DNA of 64,000 bases from Kuschelorhynchus macadamiae (GCA_030620095.1 JAUTXW010001311.1:508501-572500), one strand, 5' to 3'; numbered from the stretch's first letter, positions 1 to 14,192 are shown. Numbers and translations: made by a program. The notes: generated by a model not told the origin, from the letters alone.

Positions 1-3000
1 GACTACGTAGTCATCACCAAAATGTAATGTAACTGTGACTTTGACTAATACGTAGATAGTATCGAATTGTGTAGTTCCATTTAAGTAGCCAAATAGTAAT
101 AATTCAACCTATTTGTTACTTCCTTATCTCTCTCTTTATTTAATCCATTTTGAAAAACATATATGGTTCTTTTTAATACAGCAAAATAGTTACGGCGACT
201 ACAAACACTCAAATTGGGAATACGGTGAAGAGCACGTAGGATACGTTATTGGTACTTTACGTAGCATACATGCGTTACAGTTAGGTTTTTAACTATGCTA
301 AGGGCCTAAAATTAAAACGCAGGTAATTTCTCTGGTGGATATGCTGATGATAGTCAAAAAAATATGCTCCCTTAAATTTTCTTAGTTTTCAATAAATTTT
401 GGTCAAATATATTGGTCAATTAAGTCTCAAAAATGTTATTTTGGACTTGGTTTAAATAGTAATTATCATTATACATCTTATTATAAAAAGTGATTCTTTC
501 TTTAACGTGATATTTCATTTGTATGCATTTTTAATCTTTATACTCACAAAAATAAACGTCATAGCTAAATTTTTATAGGGGAGATGAAAATAAACAATGG
601 CGTTCTATTGGACTTTTACTTTCAAGTTAGATGCACTTCTTTACTGAGAAAGTTACTTAACATCAAGGGTTAAATACGCAACTGTCACTTATACCCAATT
701 ACTTTAAAGTTTACTAGTTATCTAGAAAGTTTCCATTAATCCGATACTATATATTATTATCAAGCGGTTACGATTAGATGTTTACAATCTAATGCGTTGT
801 GAGCGTAGCGTCGTAGCATGCGGAGAGTTGCAGTACTTGAGTCACTTCTATAATTCTGTCATAACCACAACCCTTTGTTTCCTTAAAATACCGCTTTAGG
901 TTTTGTTTAGCTATGATATAACTAGGTTGTGATCCTTTTAATTTTCTATAGAATGTGGATGAATGACGAAAGCTACTTTTTTTTCTAAAGGTTTAAATGG
1001 GCGCACACATATTATCGTTAGTTTTTCTCAAATATAATATAAATCTACTTTAGCACATTAATATAAGAAAACTGGATCAACTAAAAGGTTAATTAATGAA
1101 AGTATTATTAAATTCAGTCTACAAGGAGTAATATGCCTCAAAAAAAAAATCGAAATTTAAAGTTCTCGCCTTTACATTGACAATCCCTGTCAGCGTATAT
1201 TGACAATGCAGGATTATATTAATATTTTACTTTAATAATCTATGCGAACTATCTATTGCAAATTTACTTTTTCATTTAGATGTTTAACAAATAACAATAT
1301 TTGTGCAAGCGATGAAGGAAAGTTGTCTGCCAAGTAAATTTAGTAATGTAATATATACAATATTTAATAACTTTTCTTGGAATAAATTTAAACTTAAGAC
1401 ATTTACGGTCATAGTCATTTACAAATTCATCACAAACACTTTATAATTACAAACACATTTCTTCATATGGCCAGTGGTTCAGAACTTATTGTTTGAATTA
1501 ACATTTACTTCAATAATCACACAAACTAATAAAAATGTACACCCAAACAACAAACCTCATGAGAAACCCACGTAGGCAAAAACTAAACAAAACAATTTTA
1601 GCAGCAATATGGCTGAACCAACCAAAAATTGGTTACCCTATTGTCGCCACTGTCCTTATAAAGTGAGTGTAGACCGAATCTCGTACCAGCGTCCCCTATC
1701 TCCGAAACCTCAAGTATAAGAGGTAATAGTTTACTTGTTGTAAATAACTACTCTAATTCTTACTTCAAAGTTGCAACAGAAGAATAACGACTGGTAATAG
1801 CCAGTTTAAAGTAACATTAGACGATAACCTTTTCTACTCTGCAACGACTCATTTTACTTGATAGTAATACGTTATAGGAGTACATTTGAACGTAATGGAG
1901 TAGTCTCTGCAAGGTTCGGGAAGGTACTCATACTTTAAAGTTGTAATTTAATAACAGATTAGAAACAGTAACTTTAAATTATTACTATTATGTCACGAAA
2001 TAAAAATGACGACCTTGGAGTCAATTCTGTAAGTAGTTGCGTGTCAGTAGTAATTATATAATTACTTTACATGGAAAATTACTATAAAGTATTACTCGCA
2101 GTAACAAATACATACATAATACTTAAAAACGTGTAACCCAAAGTGTTTATTGATATATAGTAAGATTATTAGTAATAAATATGTAAAAACTCTTAAAGAG
2201 TAGTAGTGAAAACAGTTATAGCTACTTTAGCGCCAGCTGGGTAGGGTATTCCATACTCCATGGTACGTTAGAAGTATCTGGAGAACGAAAAGAATAATAA
2301 ATTTGAGGATTTCGACTACGGTCATTTCTCTTGCCGTTTCTTAAATATTAATTATTTTGTGTTTTTTTTCCATCAAACTAGATGAATTAAAATTTCAATA
2401 TTTTCATCTTCAGTTGCCAAATCAATGCAAACTTTTAATATTACTTAGTCAATATGTGGTACTTAACAACATAGGATCGCCAAGTTTTATACACTGTCCT
2501 AAAAATTAATTGCCATTCAGATTTTATAAATTTGATCAAAAGTGACTTTTTCTTTAATAGAACATCCTATATATTATCGAAGCACTGTATAGAGTGGACA
2601 AATTGAATTATTTTCATATATGCTATGGTTCCTATACCTATTTTGAACCGCCTTCGAGTAATAAGCGCCAAATGTGCTATGATGTAACATCTGCAATACG
2701 TAACGATGGTGGGATGACATGTCTGACTTTTTAGTTTATGTCAGATTAAAAATAAAGAATATTAGTTATTCAAATGCGGATTTTTTAAATTGGTTTCATA
2801 TTCACGGCAAGTGTCAAAGAATTGTTGCAAGAACATGCAGAAGATTTAATACTATTTTTCCGACTTTGCCGCCAATGGTCCCAAGGAAATTTCTTAGAAT
2901 TGAAGGTACCTTTTTAAATTTCGGAACTCTGCAGGCTTCAAGAATTCAATTTTACTAATTAAATTAGCGTTTTGGCGTATTTTCATGCCTATCCCCATGC

Positions 3001-4494
3001 TTCAATGATAAGAGCCAAATATTGGTTATATCTTACTATACGGAAACTCTTAAATTTTATATTTTAACATTCATTCTTCTTAAAACACACATACATCGTT
3101 GGATATATAATTATTGGGGAAAACGCTACTTGTAAGTATAAAAACACTTTTAACTTAAGAATAAGTGAAAAAATATAAAAAACATATTATTTATGACAGC
3201 TGTTTCAAAAATTATTATGTATAGAAGTGAAGACGTCAGTCGGCGGCTAGGCGCGATGTTATCTTCGACGTTGCCAAGTTTATTACCTGTGTTTCCTTCA
3301 TATTTGTGTCAAGTTGCTTATTCTTGCCAACTTTGTGGCTTTTTATTAGTTTGTTATCGCTTGTTTATTTTTTTATGTAATTATATTTTATTCTTTTATA
3401 TTAAAATAGGGCTCTTGTAAAGAATTTTACCCACGGAATTTAACAAATTTAAAATATTTGAAAGATTACCTTTTTTTAATAATTCCTATACACAAAAATT
3501 TATGGATGAGGCAATTTTTCAAATTATATCCAAAAAAACTAAGGTTTCGGAAGGTTGCACTGAACTTGTTTTTGGCGTATCGCTAAAAACATATTTTTCA
3601 CAAACTTAATTTATGAACTACGTAAAAAACTGATTATATTATAATGCTTTATAACACAAAAATGATTATTTCTAACCAAAAGTTAGAAGTAATTATTATA
3701 TTAGACATTATTAAACATAATTACGGCTGCTGAATAAAGAGAGAGCAGGGGTGTCGTCTGTTGGACGGAACTCCAGTGTGCTGATGATGCTACGTTGCCA
3801 AGTTTATTTTATATATGATCTATATAAATTATATAACAAAAACAAAATGCATTTGTGGGTTATGGATCGGTACCAGCAGGAGCGCGAAAGCACTAGGTGG
3901 ATTGGTACCGGGTTAGCATCAGGTTAGGCGCCGTAGGCGTCATCGTTAAAGCCCTAAAAGACAAACAACAGCGCAGCGCATCACTGGCGAAAGTCTAACA
4001 TTCGGCATCGGCCCTAATATTAAAGGCGAACGGCAGCGAACTGCAATAGTCTAATATTTGGGAAAGTCTAATATTTGGAATCGGCACGGGGATCCAAATG
4101 CGTTACTGTCTGGAGACAAACATGAAAAATTTAATACAATACAATAATGTAAGTTTGGTAACAATGCAAGCTAGCCGTTCTCCAGATTGTCATATTAAGG
4201 AATATGGCGCATTGGAATACAGTGAAAATATCGAATTTCTTTTTGGTTTTTTTAATAGAAAAAGCGGTTCATCCATTTCTTTTATTTTCTTCAAACAGTT
4301 AAATGAAGGTAAAGTTTCTATTTTATATTAAAAAATTATCAAATTCCGTGGGTTTAATTGTTTACAAGACCCTTAAAATAGGTTAGTTTGGAGAGTTTAG
4401 GTTTGATTTGTTGTTAAATTCTATACTGTTGTTTTTGGTCATTAAAGTTTATTCACATTTTTAATCGTTTATTTTTTCTTTATTTCCCTTTAGG
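1..4494. other. AT-rich sequence, nothing recognised
   Basis: Short open frames occur (for example around 2719-2958 and 4098-4331) but none resembles a known protein. A slightly GC-richer patch at about 3860-4090 contains a motif like agtctaatatttgg three times but no coding or RNA signal. I see no transposon ends, tRNA or gene here. Confidence 0.5.
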
Positions 4495-4789
4495 TTAGCT
4501 TGGTAAGGATGGGTTATGTTTCTTGTAAAGCAAGCGCCCGACTTTTTTTTTAATTTTCTTTGTGTTCATGAAGTGCTCTACAATTTGGCAACGCCGCAAA
4601 TTTACGTCAATTTTTGAGTGAAAAGTAGTACATTTTATCAATTTTAATCCAATTTTGCAGTAAAACGACAAAAGCCCGCAATATTTTTTGGTAAAATACT
4701 GTTCAACGTGCCTACTTTTATGCTGTTTGAACAAAAATTGCAAATTCTCATTTCCGGATAGTCCGATAGACCCCCAAATATTATTTAGG

Positions 4790-5005
4790 AACAATGCAAA
4801 CTTCTCTATGGAGAACTTTACATAAATATAATATGCATGTCTATAAACTGATTGCCTCAGAGGCTTTACAACCAGATGATCCTCCAAAACGTGTAGATCT
4901 TTGCGAAATATTGTTAATTCGTACACAGGAGGATCCAAATTTTCTGAATAGAATTATTTGGACTGATTGAGCAAAATTCACAAACAAATAAACATTTTGG
5001 GGCTG
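4790..5005 (+). pseudogene. Tc1/mariner-type transposase relic
   Basis: The plus-strand frame reads SLWRTLHKYNMHVYKL, then EALQPDDPPKRVDLC, then DPNFLNRIIWTD followed by a stop and AKFT. This is the stretch leading to the first catalytic aspartate (usually TDE or SDE followed by A or S and F) in mariner transposases of the DD41D type found twice more in this window. The catalytic-site codon after the aspartate is a stop and another stop follows, so it is dead. A 147-residue open frame on the opposite strand (4495-4938) is a shadow. The rest of the element was not found. Confidence 0.7.
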
Positions 5006-5144
5006 CAGAAGAAAAAGGTTATCAATAAAAATTTAGCTTTAATGTATTTTGTTTATTGATGGAGAGGCAATTTTCAAAATCACTAGTATAATAAATAAAC
5101 AAACGATATTTGTTTAGTAATTTCCACTAATTTATTTCCGTTTG

Positions 5145-5195
5145 ACAGCTGTTTCGACACACTATGTCTTTTTCAAAAACCAACTTAAGACTGAT
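5145..5195 (-). other. Degenerate Penelope-type tail with hammerhead-like end
   Basis: On the minus strand the order is TTTTTGAAAAAG, a short spacer, CGAAAC, then the palindrome ACAGCTGT. The same order (TTTTGAAAAAG, spacer, CGAAAC) occurs at 63066-63110 beside a (TA)n array. PLE tails are known to carry hammerhead ribozymes, whose GAAA and palindromic stem III match this pattern; the CUGANGA box is eroded here. A PLE coding relic follows in the opposite orientation at 5380. Confidence 0.4.
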
Positions 5196-5379
5196 ACAAA
5201 AAATAGATTTTTTAACAATAATAAAAAGTCTACTTACCTAACCCTAGCAGATATTAGCTAAAAATATTTAACTGTAGGAAACCGTTAGGTCCATTTGAGC
5301 GTTCAATAAAATATTATGGTTTTTCCTCTTATTAATTTCTAGACTTTCCAAGTAATTTAACATTAGAATTAGAACAAAA

Positions 5380-5793
5380 TAAGTCCATAAACTTTTCAGA
5401 TTTAAAAATCAGGAACAATATATATACACCTTATTCAGATTTAACAATACATAATATATCAAACCACCCATTGACTCATAAGATGGCAGCTTTTCATAGT
5501 TTTGTACATCGTTTAATTAATGTACCCCTGTCAACATCATAATCAAAAAAGATTGCAGTTAATAATGGTTATAACGCAACCATAATAGACAAAATCGTAA
5601 ATAAAAAAATATAATAAAAAAGAACTCAATTTCGTTTATCCTAATGTCAATACAAAAGACAATATTAGGCTTAACACCACATACCAACATATACCGGAAA
5701 AATTAGCACTAAAATAGAGAAATATCTTAAAAAAACAAATCATAAAGTAGCTTTTTGTACCAATAAAACTATTTTAAATTTCAAAAATGATTG

Positions 5794-5794
<1 letters not shown>
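5380..5794 (+). pseudogene. Penelope-like element, RT C-terminal/linker relic
   Basis: The plus strand encodes, with frame breaks, IYTPYSDLTIHNISNHPL, THKMAAFHSFVHRLINVPLS, IAVNNGYNATIIDKIVNK, ELNFVYPNVN and KTNHKVAFCTNKT. The HP-x-x-HK-x-A-A and HRLIN motifs are diagnostic of the region after the RT palm in PLEs. Two-thirds of the element is missing and the reading frame is interrupted at about 5540 and 5610. The fragment runs directly into the (TA)n array at 5795. A probable PLE tail in the opposite orientation lies 190 bp upstream, the same head-to-head layout seen at 24.3-25.5 and 27.2-29.0 kb. Confidence 0.75.
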
Positions 5795-5853
<59 letters not shown>

Positions 5854-5861
5854 ATATATAT
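5795..5861. repeat. (TA)n microsatellite
   Basis: About 67 bp of alternating TA with one TC interruption near 5852. It separates a PLE fragment from the 5862-6397 repeat. Confidence 0.95.
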
Positions 5862-6397
5862 TTAGCTGTAGGATTGTATTTGACAGTGTATTTAGTTGGA
5901 ATTGGTCATATTAACGAAATAAGTCTCTTGGACAAAACAAACTTTCTAAGAGCAACGGTCATGTAAAAATAGTCGATAATCTGTTTCCGATTTTTTAGGT
6001 ATTTTTTACAAAGATGTTTTTTCAACTTACATTTGCCCAAACGACGCCCATGATTGTGTGTTACGTTGCATAGTGTGGCAATCAAATTAGCCTTGAACCA
6101 TTCAAATCGCGAGATTTCTATGTAACTTGTTAACAAACCTCCGTGCTTTTTTGGGGTGCTTATGTCTCAAAGTGGGTGAATCCTATCGAAATTTTCGACA
6201 GACGTTTCTTATAGGAAGTATCTAGAAGAATATAAACCCAAATGCACCTCTGGCGGAAAAATGGCCAATACATAGACGTTTTCGGGAAAAACTGAAATTT
6301 TTCGAAAAAGTCATAAAAATGATTTTCTTTAAGTAACTTTTTCTTTTTGTTAAAAAAAGTCAGAAAACTAATTTAGTTTATAACTTTAACGGTTAAA
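5862..6397 (+). repeat. 530-bp repeat, copy 1 (opposed copy at 11580-12108)
   Basis: The reverse complement of this block is found at 11580-12108, diverged by many substitutions and small indels but collinear along its whole length. Shared landmarks include the aagtctcttggacaaaac segment near 5920 and the aatctcgcgatt segment near 6110 (read as its complement). Open frames inside (5906-6136 minus) are present in both copies but do not resemble known proteins. Either the pair is a large terminal inverted repeat of a 6.2-kb unit enclosing the mariner locus, or two independent copies of one family. Confidence 0.75.
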
Positions 6398-6399
6398 TT

Positions 6400-7794
6400 A
6401 CTGCAATTTTTTTAAATTGATAATTTGAATTTCAAATTAAACCTCATTTGCCGTTTACTGCTAATAGTAATCGAAATTATTTGACCCATGGATGGAGCAT
6501 TTATTTGGCTACAAAAAAGCTCTAATGACATTTCCCTCTAGCTACTCAGCAAGTGGGTGAAAATTCTGTTTAAAGAAAAAAGTGCACATATCGGTCAAAA
6601 ATCGATAGGTACCGATCCATATACGACGCGAAATGATAGGTGCCTTGGCGTAGGATGATAATAAAACTTACAGAGATATTTGAGATGTCACGGCTGAGTT
6701 TTGGTTTGTTTAAAGCAAATATTTCTCGGATATTTTTTATCGCTCCCATTTATGTATGTGCATTTGCGCTTCAAAGAGTCGTTTTCACGACTTGTATTTT
6801 AAACTTACGAGTTTAAGTGTATGTGTATTTTTATTGTGTTCAGAGAACTCTTTTTTGAGAAGAAAGCTGTGTTTTACAACGAGAATTTGCTTGAGTGAGT
6901 TATTGAAAAATCGAAGAAAATATAAACGTGGTTCAAGGAATCTCCCGAGGCAGTTTCTGTGAAGTGACCACCCTCTCAGTTTTATAATGCTAGTGATTGA
7001 AAATAAGCGTGGGACTAGACGACTAATACACGCAGCCAGAGTCCACAGGGACAATCTGACATATTACTTATTAACATTGCCGGATTCGTTAGTGGAACAT
7101 AAACATTTTATAATATTCTTGGGTATCTACGCATTAAGGAACTGCACATGTAGACATACTTATTATGGAATTGCAGGTGATTTACGAAATGAAATGGAAT
7201 ACAGAAGTAAATCAATTAAATTTAGCTGTTAATAGACTGACAATGACAATATAAACCTAGGAGTATACCTTAAAGCACCTGGAAGGTATACACCTAGTCC
7301 GGATTATTTTTTCTCAACGACGTTGGCCCCACTTTGTATTCCCGAAACTCTGGTCAGAATATAGCGATAGTAACGCAGTGTGTCTCTGTCATTAGCACTA
7401 ATGTTCAAAATAAATTTAATGCGCTCGCTGATGGGTGCACGATTAGGCGTCCTATAATTAATAGGCTAAAATCACCGCTTAGATAATGCCGTTCGATTCC
7501 GGTGATAAACTTTAGGTACCAAATACATGTTTGTGTTAACCTTTAGAACCCTCACATATGTATGTAAGAAAGCTAATGCAACCAAATTTACATATTTAAC
7601 GTAATTATGAAAAACGGATTGTTATAAAAAATGGCAACAAGTACAAAAGAAATTATTTTTCCTTTCAAAGGAAAATATTATCGTATTTTCAAAATACCTC
7701 ATAATAAAAAAATCATTTCATTTTCCCTCTTAGTATATAAGAAAAGCCAAAGACTGCAATTTCAACTGGAACCATTCATTATATATTCCGGGTA
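6400..7794. other. No recognised gene
   Basis: Several 60-90 residue open frames on both strands (6756-6962, 6785-7054, 6987-7232) overlap one another and have no recognisable motif. A tRNA-like B box (gttcgattcc, about 7490) has no convincing cloverleaf around it. Confidence 0.5.
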
Positions 7795-7913
7795 TCAACG
7801 ATATCGTTTTACACGATGCCATTCAATTGCTTTTTAGGTTAGGATTTTTTTATTTGGGTTAACGAAATATGGTATTAAGACACATATTTTTCATGAAAAA
7901 ACAATTGAATATT

Positions 7914-8110
7914 ACTGCCAGTTTTTCCGATATCAGAACCAAGTTAAGAATTTCAAATGGAACCCTGTATATTATTTTACATAGTTTGATAGAGCTTAGA
8001 ATTAACTTTTCAATGACATATCACACGTTATATTTTTTTTCAAAATGGCGGACCAGGAAGCGCTTTTTCAAAATTCAATATGGCGGTCGTTTCCCGATAC
8101 CGATGAAAAT
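7914..8110 (+). repeat. Mariner outer inverted repeat, left
   Basis: Pairs with the reverse complement of about 9880-10110. Both contain gaaccctgtatatt, then tagtttgatag, and end with a segment rich in atggcgg. Divergence is considerable, so the element is old. Confidence 0.7.
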
Positions 8111-8214
8111 TTTGTTTAACAAATTATTAAAATATTAAACAAAATCGGGTTTTCAATGGATTTTAATCAAATTTAAAATCAAATTTTTAATTTACCACAA
8201 AATGGGATAAGTTT

Positions 8215-8740
8215 AATTTTTTCTCTAAAATGTGAACTTTTTCTTAAATTTTCTCAAATAGAAAGTTGTATTTATTAAATATTAGTATTAAAGTATATCT
8301 TATTAGCTACACGAAACCGCATAACAAGCCGTATTTTTGCTTTTTGTTTCAGAAAAAATTGACAAAACCTTGCCGATATACATTTTTCCTAATACATAAC
8401 ATGAAACAAACACAGACATATTATTAATCAGAAAATCCTAGAATATTTTTTATTGTTTATTGATAAGTAATTTTGTATTATTTTGACATTTTATGACTGT
8501 TGTCTTATTTTAGGAAAGCGAGAAAAAATCACAAGTAGTATTAATTTTATTTTACCGGTAGATACGGTGCAGTAACATGAAAGATGACTTAACTAAGATA
8601 AGTAGGCCTTGGAAACAATTGCATAGGGATGCCATTATAATTTTCATTAGATTTAACCAGAAACGTCAAAAGTACTGTTTTGTATCGACATTTCTGATAA
8701 CTTTCGTTACATTTTTACACTGAGAAGTGGTTCTAGTTAG
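8215..8740 (+). repeat. Mariner inner inverted repeat, left (partner 10370-10905)
   Basis: The inverse of 10370-10905. Landmarks shared by both arms: cataacaagccgtatttttg, atttaaccagaaacgtcaaa (tagaaacgtcaaa in the partner) and cgttacatttttacac just before the transposase. Part is present a third time at 10105-10365. Confidence 0.8.
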
Positions 8741-8757
8741 TTTTAAAAATAAATATT

Positions 8758-9808
8758 ATGGTTTATTCAAGAGAACATCAAATTGAGATGCTCCTTATTT
8801 ATGGGGAATGTCGCAAAAATTCAAGGGACACAGAGAGATTATACCAGGAACGCTTTCCGAATCGTGACGCTCCTTCACATGCATATTATCCTTGGCTAGT
8901 ACAACATTTAAAAAATGAAAATAATGGTGGTGTCCATGCTAATGGCAATGATGGTTTCGTAGTAAGCGAAGAAGTGGAAACAAACGTTTTAGCGTACATC
9001 GAGTATGACCGTACAGCTTCCCTTCGTGAATTAGGCAAACAGTGCAATACGTCCCATGAAAGCGCCAGAAAAATTTTAAAGAAACACGGGTTTAAATCGT
9101 TTAAGTATCAAATTCACCACCACCTATTTGAAAATGACTTCCAAAAACGACTTATTTATTGCAATTGGTTTTTAGATAATTATAGAATAAGTCCTATGTT
9201 TCATCATAAGATTATTTTTTCGGACGAATCAAGGTTTACTAATCTAGGGATGTTTAATAGAAATAATTTTCGTTATTGGGCAAAGGAAAATCAAAGATTA
9301 GTAAGAGAAGGTGCCTTCCAGGAACGTTTTGGAGTTAATGTTTGGTTAGGCGTTGTAGGACTAAGCGTTATTGGTCCAATATTATTCCATCAGCCTTTAA
9401 CTGGCGAGATGTATTTGGACTTTCTCGAAAATGAAATTGAACATTTTATAAATAATTTGCAGCAAAATGATGATTTAGTTTACCAACAAGATGGCGCCCC
9501 TGCTCATAATTCAAGAATTGTTGCAAATTACTTGAATGAACGATTTGGTGAGAACTGGTTGGGAACCAATGGACCAATTCGATGGCCAGCGAGGTCGCTT
9601 GACCTAACCCCGCTTGATTTTTCTATATGGGGTCATCTGAAAGAAAAAGTGTATGCAACTCCTGTTGGAAATGTTAGAAAATAGAATAAGACGAGCCGTT
9701 GAGAGTATCTCAGAACAGCATTTACGAAACCTGCTCGCGGAAAATGTTGAGAGAGTTACACTATGCCAAGAACAAGGCGGACAGCGAATAGAACATTTAA
9801 TTGAGTGA
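8758..9808 (+). pseudogene. DD41D Tc1/mariner-superfamily transposase, frameshifted
   Basis: The open frame from ATG at 8758 gives 308 residues. An N-terminal helix-turn-helix region (about 1-115, including SLRELGKQCNTSHESARKIL) precedes the catalytic core. The three catalytic aspartates appear as IFSDESRF (D156), YQQDGAPAH (D245) and LTPLDFSIWG (D287), with 41 residues between the second and third; this spacing defines the DD41D (rosa-like) group. After GNV at about 9665 the frame shifts by one base: the other frame continues with IRRAVESISEQHLRNLL and HLIE to a stop at 9806-9808, the expected C-terminus. So the gene is nearly intact apart from one frameshift. Its role was to cut and paste its own TIR-flanked DNA at TA sites. 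Confidence 0.9.
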
Positions 9809-9879
9809 CTTTTGTATTAATTGTGAAAGTTTGATTTTAAATTAGCATTAAACCCAATAAAAACCTCCATATTTGTTTA

Positions 9880-10110
9880 TTATTTCTACCTATAATTCAA
9901 AAATATCTTCGGTGTTAGAAAATGGCCGCCATATTGAATTTTGAACCAAAGCTTCCTGGTCCTCCATTTCGAAAAAAAATCAACTTGTGATATGTCAATG
10001 TAAAGGGAATTCTAAGTTCTATCAAACTGTGTGAAAAAATATACAGGGTTCTTTTTAAACTTCTTGACTTAGGTCTAGGTATTTCCGGAAAAACCGAAAG
10101 CCTGCCGGTA
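9880..10110 (-). repeat. Mariner outer inverted repeat, right
   Basis: Reverse complement of about 7914-8110 of the same locus. It begins 70 bp after the transposase stop and contains atacagggttc, the mirrored end motif. The Y block expected between the gene and this end is missing. Confidence 0.7.
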
Positions 10111-10365
10111 AAATAAAATTAATACTACTTGTGAATTTTTCTCGATTTCCTAAAATAAGACAGCAAAAATCATAAAATGTCAAAATAATTCAAAATTGCT
10201 TATCAATAAAAAATATTCCGAAATTTACTGATTAATAATATGTATGTGTGGGTGTGTGTGTTTCATGTTATGTATTACGAAAAATGTATATCGGCAGAGT
10301 TTCGTCAATATTTTCTCAAACAAAAAGCAAAAATACGGTTTGTTATGCGGTTTTGTTTTTGTTTT
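10105..10365 (-). repeat. Extra partial copy of mariner block Y
   Basis: Matches 10540-10790 directly and 8290-8560 inverted. Shared landmarks are ggtaaaataaaattaatact and aaaaagcaaaaatacgg. It appears to be a duplicate of the inner inverted repeat. Confidence 0.75.
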
Positions 10366-10369
10366 TTGT

Positions 10370-11021
<652 letters not shown>

Positions 11022-11024
11022 TGT

Positions 11025-11445
11025 CAACGATATCGTTTTACACGATCCCATTTATTTGCTTTTTAGGTTAGGATATTTATATTTGTGTTAACGAAATATG
11101 GTATTAAGACACATATTTTTCATGAAAAAACAATTGAATATTACTGCCAGTTTTTCCGATATCAGAACCAAATTAAGAATTTCAAATGGAACCCTGTATA
11201 TTATTTTACATAGTTTGATAGAGCTTAGAATTACCTTTTCAATGACATATCACAAGTTATATTTTTTTTTCAAAATGGCGGGCCAGGAAGCGCTTTTTCA
11301 AAATTCAATAAGGCGGTCGTTTCCCGATACCAATGAAATTTTGTTTAACAAATTATTAAAATATTAAACAAAATGGGGTTTTCAATGGATTTTAATCAAA
11401 TTTAAAATCAAATTTTTAATTTATCACAAAATGGGATAAGTTTAT
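11025..11445 (+). repeat. Direct copy of mariner block X
   Basis: Direct repeat of 7795-8215 (very similar, with substitutions and a 1-bp indel). An 89-residue open frame begins at the same ATG in both copies (7869 and 11098), but the copies diverge by frameshift near residue 55, which argues against a real protein. Confidence 0.85.
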
Positions 11446-12108
<663 letters not shown>

Positions 12109-12399
12109 TAAAAAAAATGATCTCAATATAGATACCATTGGTAACGTTAAAGAAATAATAATTTTTTTTCCGGACAGCCCCAGAAGAAGAAATCTTGTAA
12201 CAAATATTCTTCTTTTGTCGGAAACACGTTGGACATCAAAATATAAATTTTTACGGATATTTTCAGAATTTTTTTTGGAGATAGGAGCAACTTTAGAAAA
12301 CATATTTACAGATCATTAATTTAATTCACAGACTAGAACAAAAGCTAACACAGTTTTTCTCGTCTGTCTTTAAATCATATCTAGGTATTCCGCACTAAT

Positions 12400-12830
12400 T
12401 ACGTACGTCTCTTAAATCCCGTTTTTCCCAAGATTTTAGTACTTGTTTTTCTACTTCATCCAAAAACATAAAAATAGTGACCTGTTGACACCAGGTCAAA
12501 TAAGAGATATAGTTGAAAAATACGGTTTAGAAAATTTTAAAGTATACAATGTGGGTGGTTACATGGAAATGTAAGGAGCTATCTGATTGTGACTTAGCTT
12601 TCAGTGAATTATTGTCAAACGAATGTGCGTTTTCTCCGTGCCCTCAGAAATGCTTCAAGATTCTTTTGCCACTTCCACCAACTACTTGCTCTATCGAACG
12701 ATCTTTTAGTACTTTAGGACGGGTAAAAGCATGGTTGCGATCAACAACAACTCAAACTATATAGTTATAGACTCTTTTCGTTCAGAAAGAAGATATTTAA
12801 AATTTCTGTTTTCTTAGGAAAATTACTTGC
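12400..12830 (+). pseudogene. hAT transposase C-terminal (dimerisation) relic
   Basis: The frame 12549-12764 contains KCFKILLPLPPTTCSIERSF then STLGRVKAWLRSTTT. This is the hAT C-terminal dimerisation motif (usually LLTLPPTTCSIERSFS then TLRRVKTWLRST). The upstream plus strand also reads LTPGQIRDIVEKYGL at about 12484, in another frame. No start, no zinc finger, no catalytic core and no TIRs were found. The piece is a 3' fragment with frameshifts. Confidence 0.8.
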
Positions 12831-14100
12831 AATAATTATTTAATAATGTAATTTTACGTGTATTTAATGTTTCCATTTAAATTTTATTCTAAGTTGTGTT
12901 GTGCAAACTTTATTATTTTAGTTTTTTTGCAATGCGATATTAAGTTTTTTTTTTAATTTAAAAGTTTAAGTTTCTTATGTTCCTATGTTTTACTATTTAG
13001 GTTTAATTGTTTTGTTTTGCTGTCCGCTTGAAAATTAGGTTCCTGTTATGTAATGTTTTAACTATGTTTTTTATTAAAATATGTATATTAAATTGGAAAT
13101 GTTATTGCGCCCCCTAAAAAATATCGTAACGACGCCCATGCATACAATGTGCACAAAGATGCTTTTACTTATTGAGTAAACTGTATGCAGGAGAATTTTT
13201 ACTAATACAGGAGTAGAAAAACAGCATAAACCGAGCATAAATATCTGCCCTAATTTTATTATAACTCCCAATATTTTTTTGGAAGTCCTAAAAATAAACG
13301 TTACAAAGATTTAAGAGTAACTGAAAAAAAATAATAACCCATTATATTGCACGCCGAAAATGAACAATTGCCCTCCGAATATCATATACTACTTAATATT
13401 TTGACTAAGTGCGATCACAATTGCTCGAAATATAAATTCCTTCATTTACAAGAATATAATTTAATATAGTGCTAGTAACCAATCCACTTGCTATAACACA
13501 AAATTGTCTATCGCTAAATTAAATAGTAAAAAGTTATACAGGTTTAAAATAGAGAGACGATAAAATTGCCACGCTGCTGTTCCGAAGTAAAAACCCCGAT
13601 ACACCGAACTAAGGATAATTAAGAATCATGACAAACAATAATTCTTTGGAAATTAGTAAGGCTAATAATAAATTGCTATTTCAAAGAGAATTTCCTTTAA
13701 CATAATTACGGAAAAATTAAGTTACACATCGTGTTTATTTATTCATTATAAGCCCATTAGAACCGGTTTATGTAGAAACTAAATCAATTTTGCCTTCTAA
13801 AGATGCTCTTAGAGAAAATAATTTCATTTTTCCTTGTGAACTAATTGGCTTAACCGTAATATTCGCTGACAATATTTTTTGCTCATTGAAAATAAATGTA
13901 TACAAACGAATTATATCTCAGAGGAACGTTTATTTAATGATTATAAAGTAAAATTAAGGGTAACATAGGAAGATTTTTTTTTTCGTTGCAATTGACATAA
14001 ATCAAAATCCATCACCCCGTTTGCATAAAGAAGATTTATATTTTTTTATATTCCTGTTGGTCGTCATTAAGATGATTTCATATTAATAAATTAAAGGAAT
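12831..14100. other. No recognised gene
   Basis: AT-rich intergenic sequence. A 65-residue minus frame at 13074-13271 has no family resemblance. Nothing else seen. Confidence 0.5.
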
Positions 14101-14131
14101 AAGGATCGTTGCACCAGCCCTACACGGGGCT

Positions 14132-14192
14132 CGTTAGTCTATGGTAGCCTGATGAGCTCTAAAAAGAGCGAAATCGCGATGGTCGTTGGACT
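14132..14192 (+). ncRNA. Hammerhead ribozyme-like motif, decayed (copy 1)
   Basis: CTGATGA (14149-14155) is followed by a perfect 4-bp stem II (GCTC, loop TAAAAA, GAGC), then GAAA (14170-14173) and the palindrome ATCGCGAT, which would form stem III. Distal stem I is supported by AGTC before and GACT after the core. The base at the cleavage position is G, which normally blocks cleavage, and proximal stem I pairs poorly, so activity is unlikely. The combination of both boxes with perfect stem II is unlikely by chance. Confidence 0.6.

Noticed and set aside
3775..3800. CTGATGATG as a hammerhead box
   Set aside because: No GAAA box or pairing strands at the required distance.
4495..4938. 147-residue minus-strand open frame
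   Set aside because: It is antisense to a recognisable plus-strand mariner transposase relic and shows no family motif.
7420..7530. Possible tRNA or tRNA-derived SINE (B-box-like gttcgattcc)
   Set aside because: No 7-bp acceptor stem or anticodon arm could be drawn, and the T stem has only three pairs.
7869..8138. 89-residue frame repeated at 11098-11367
   Set aside because: The frame lies in a transposon repeat and the copies diverge by frameshift, so no coding constraint is indicated.
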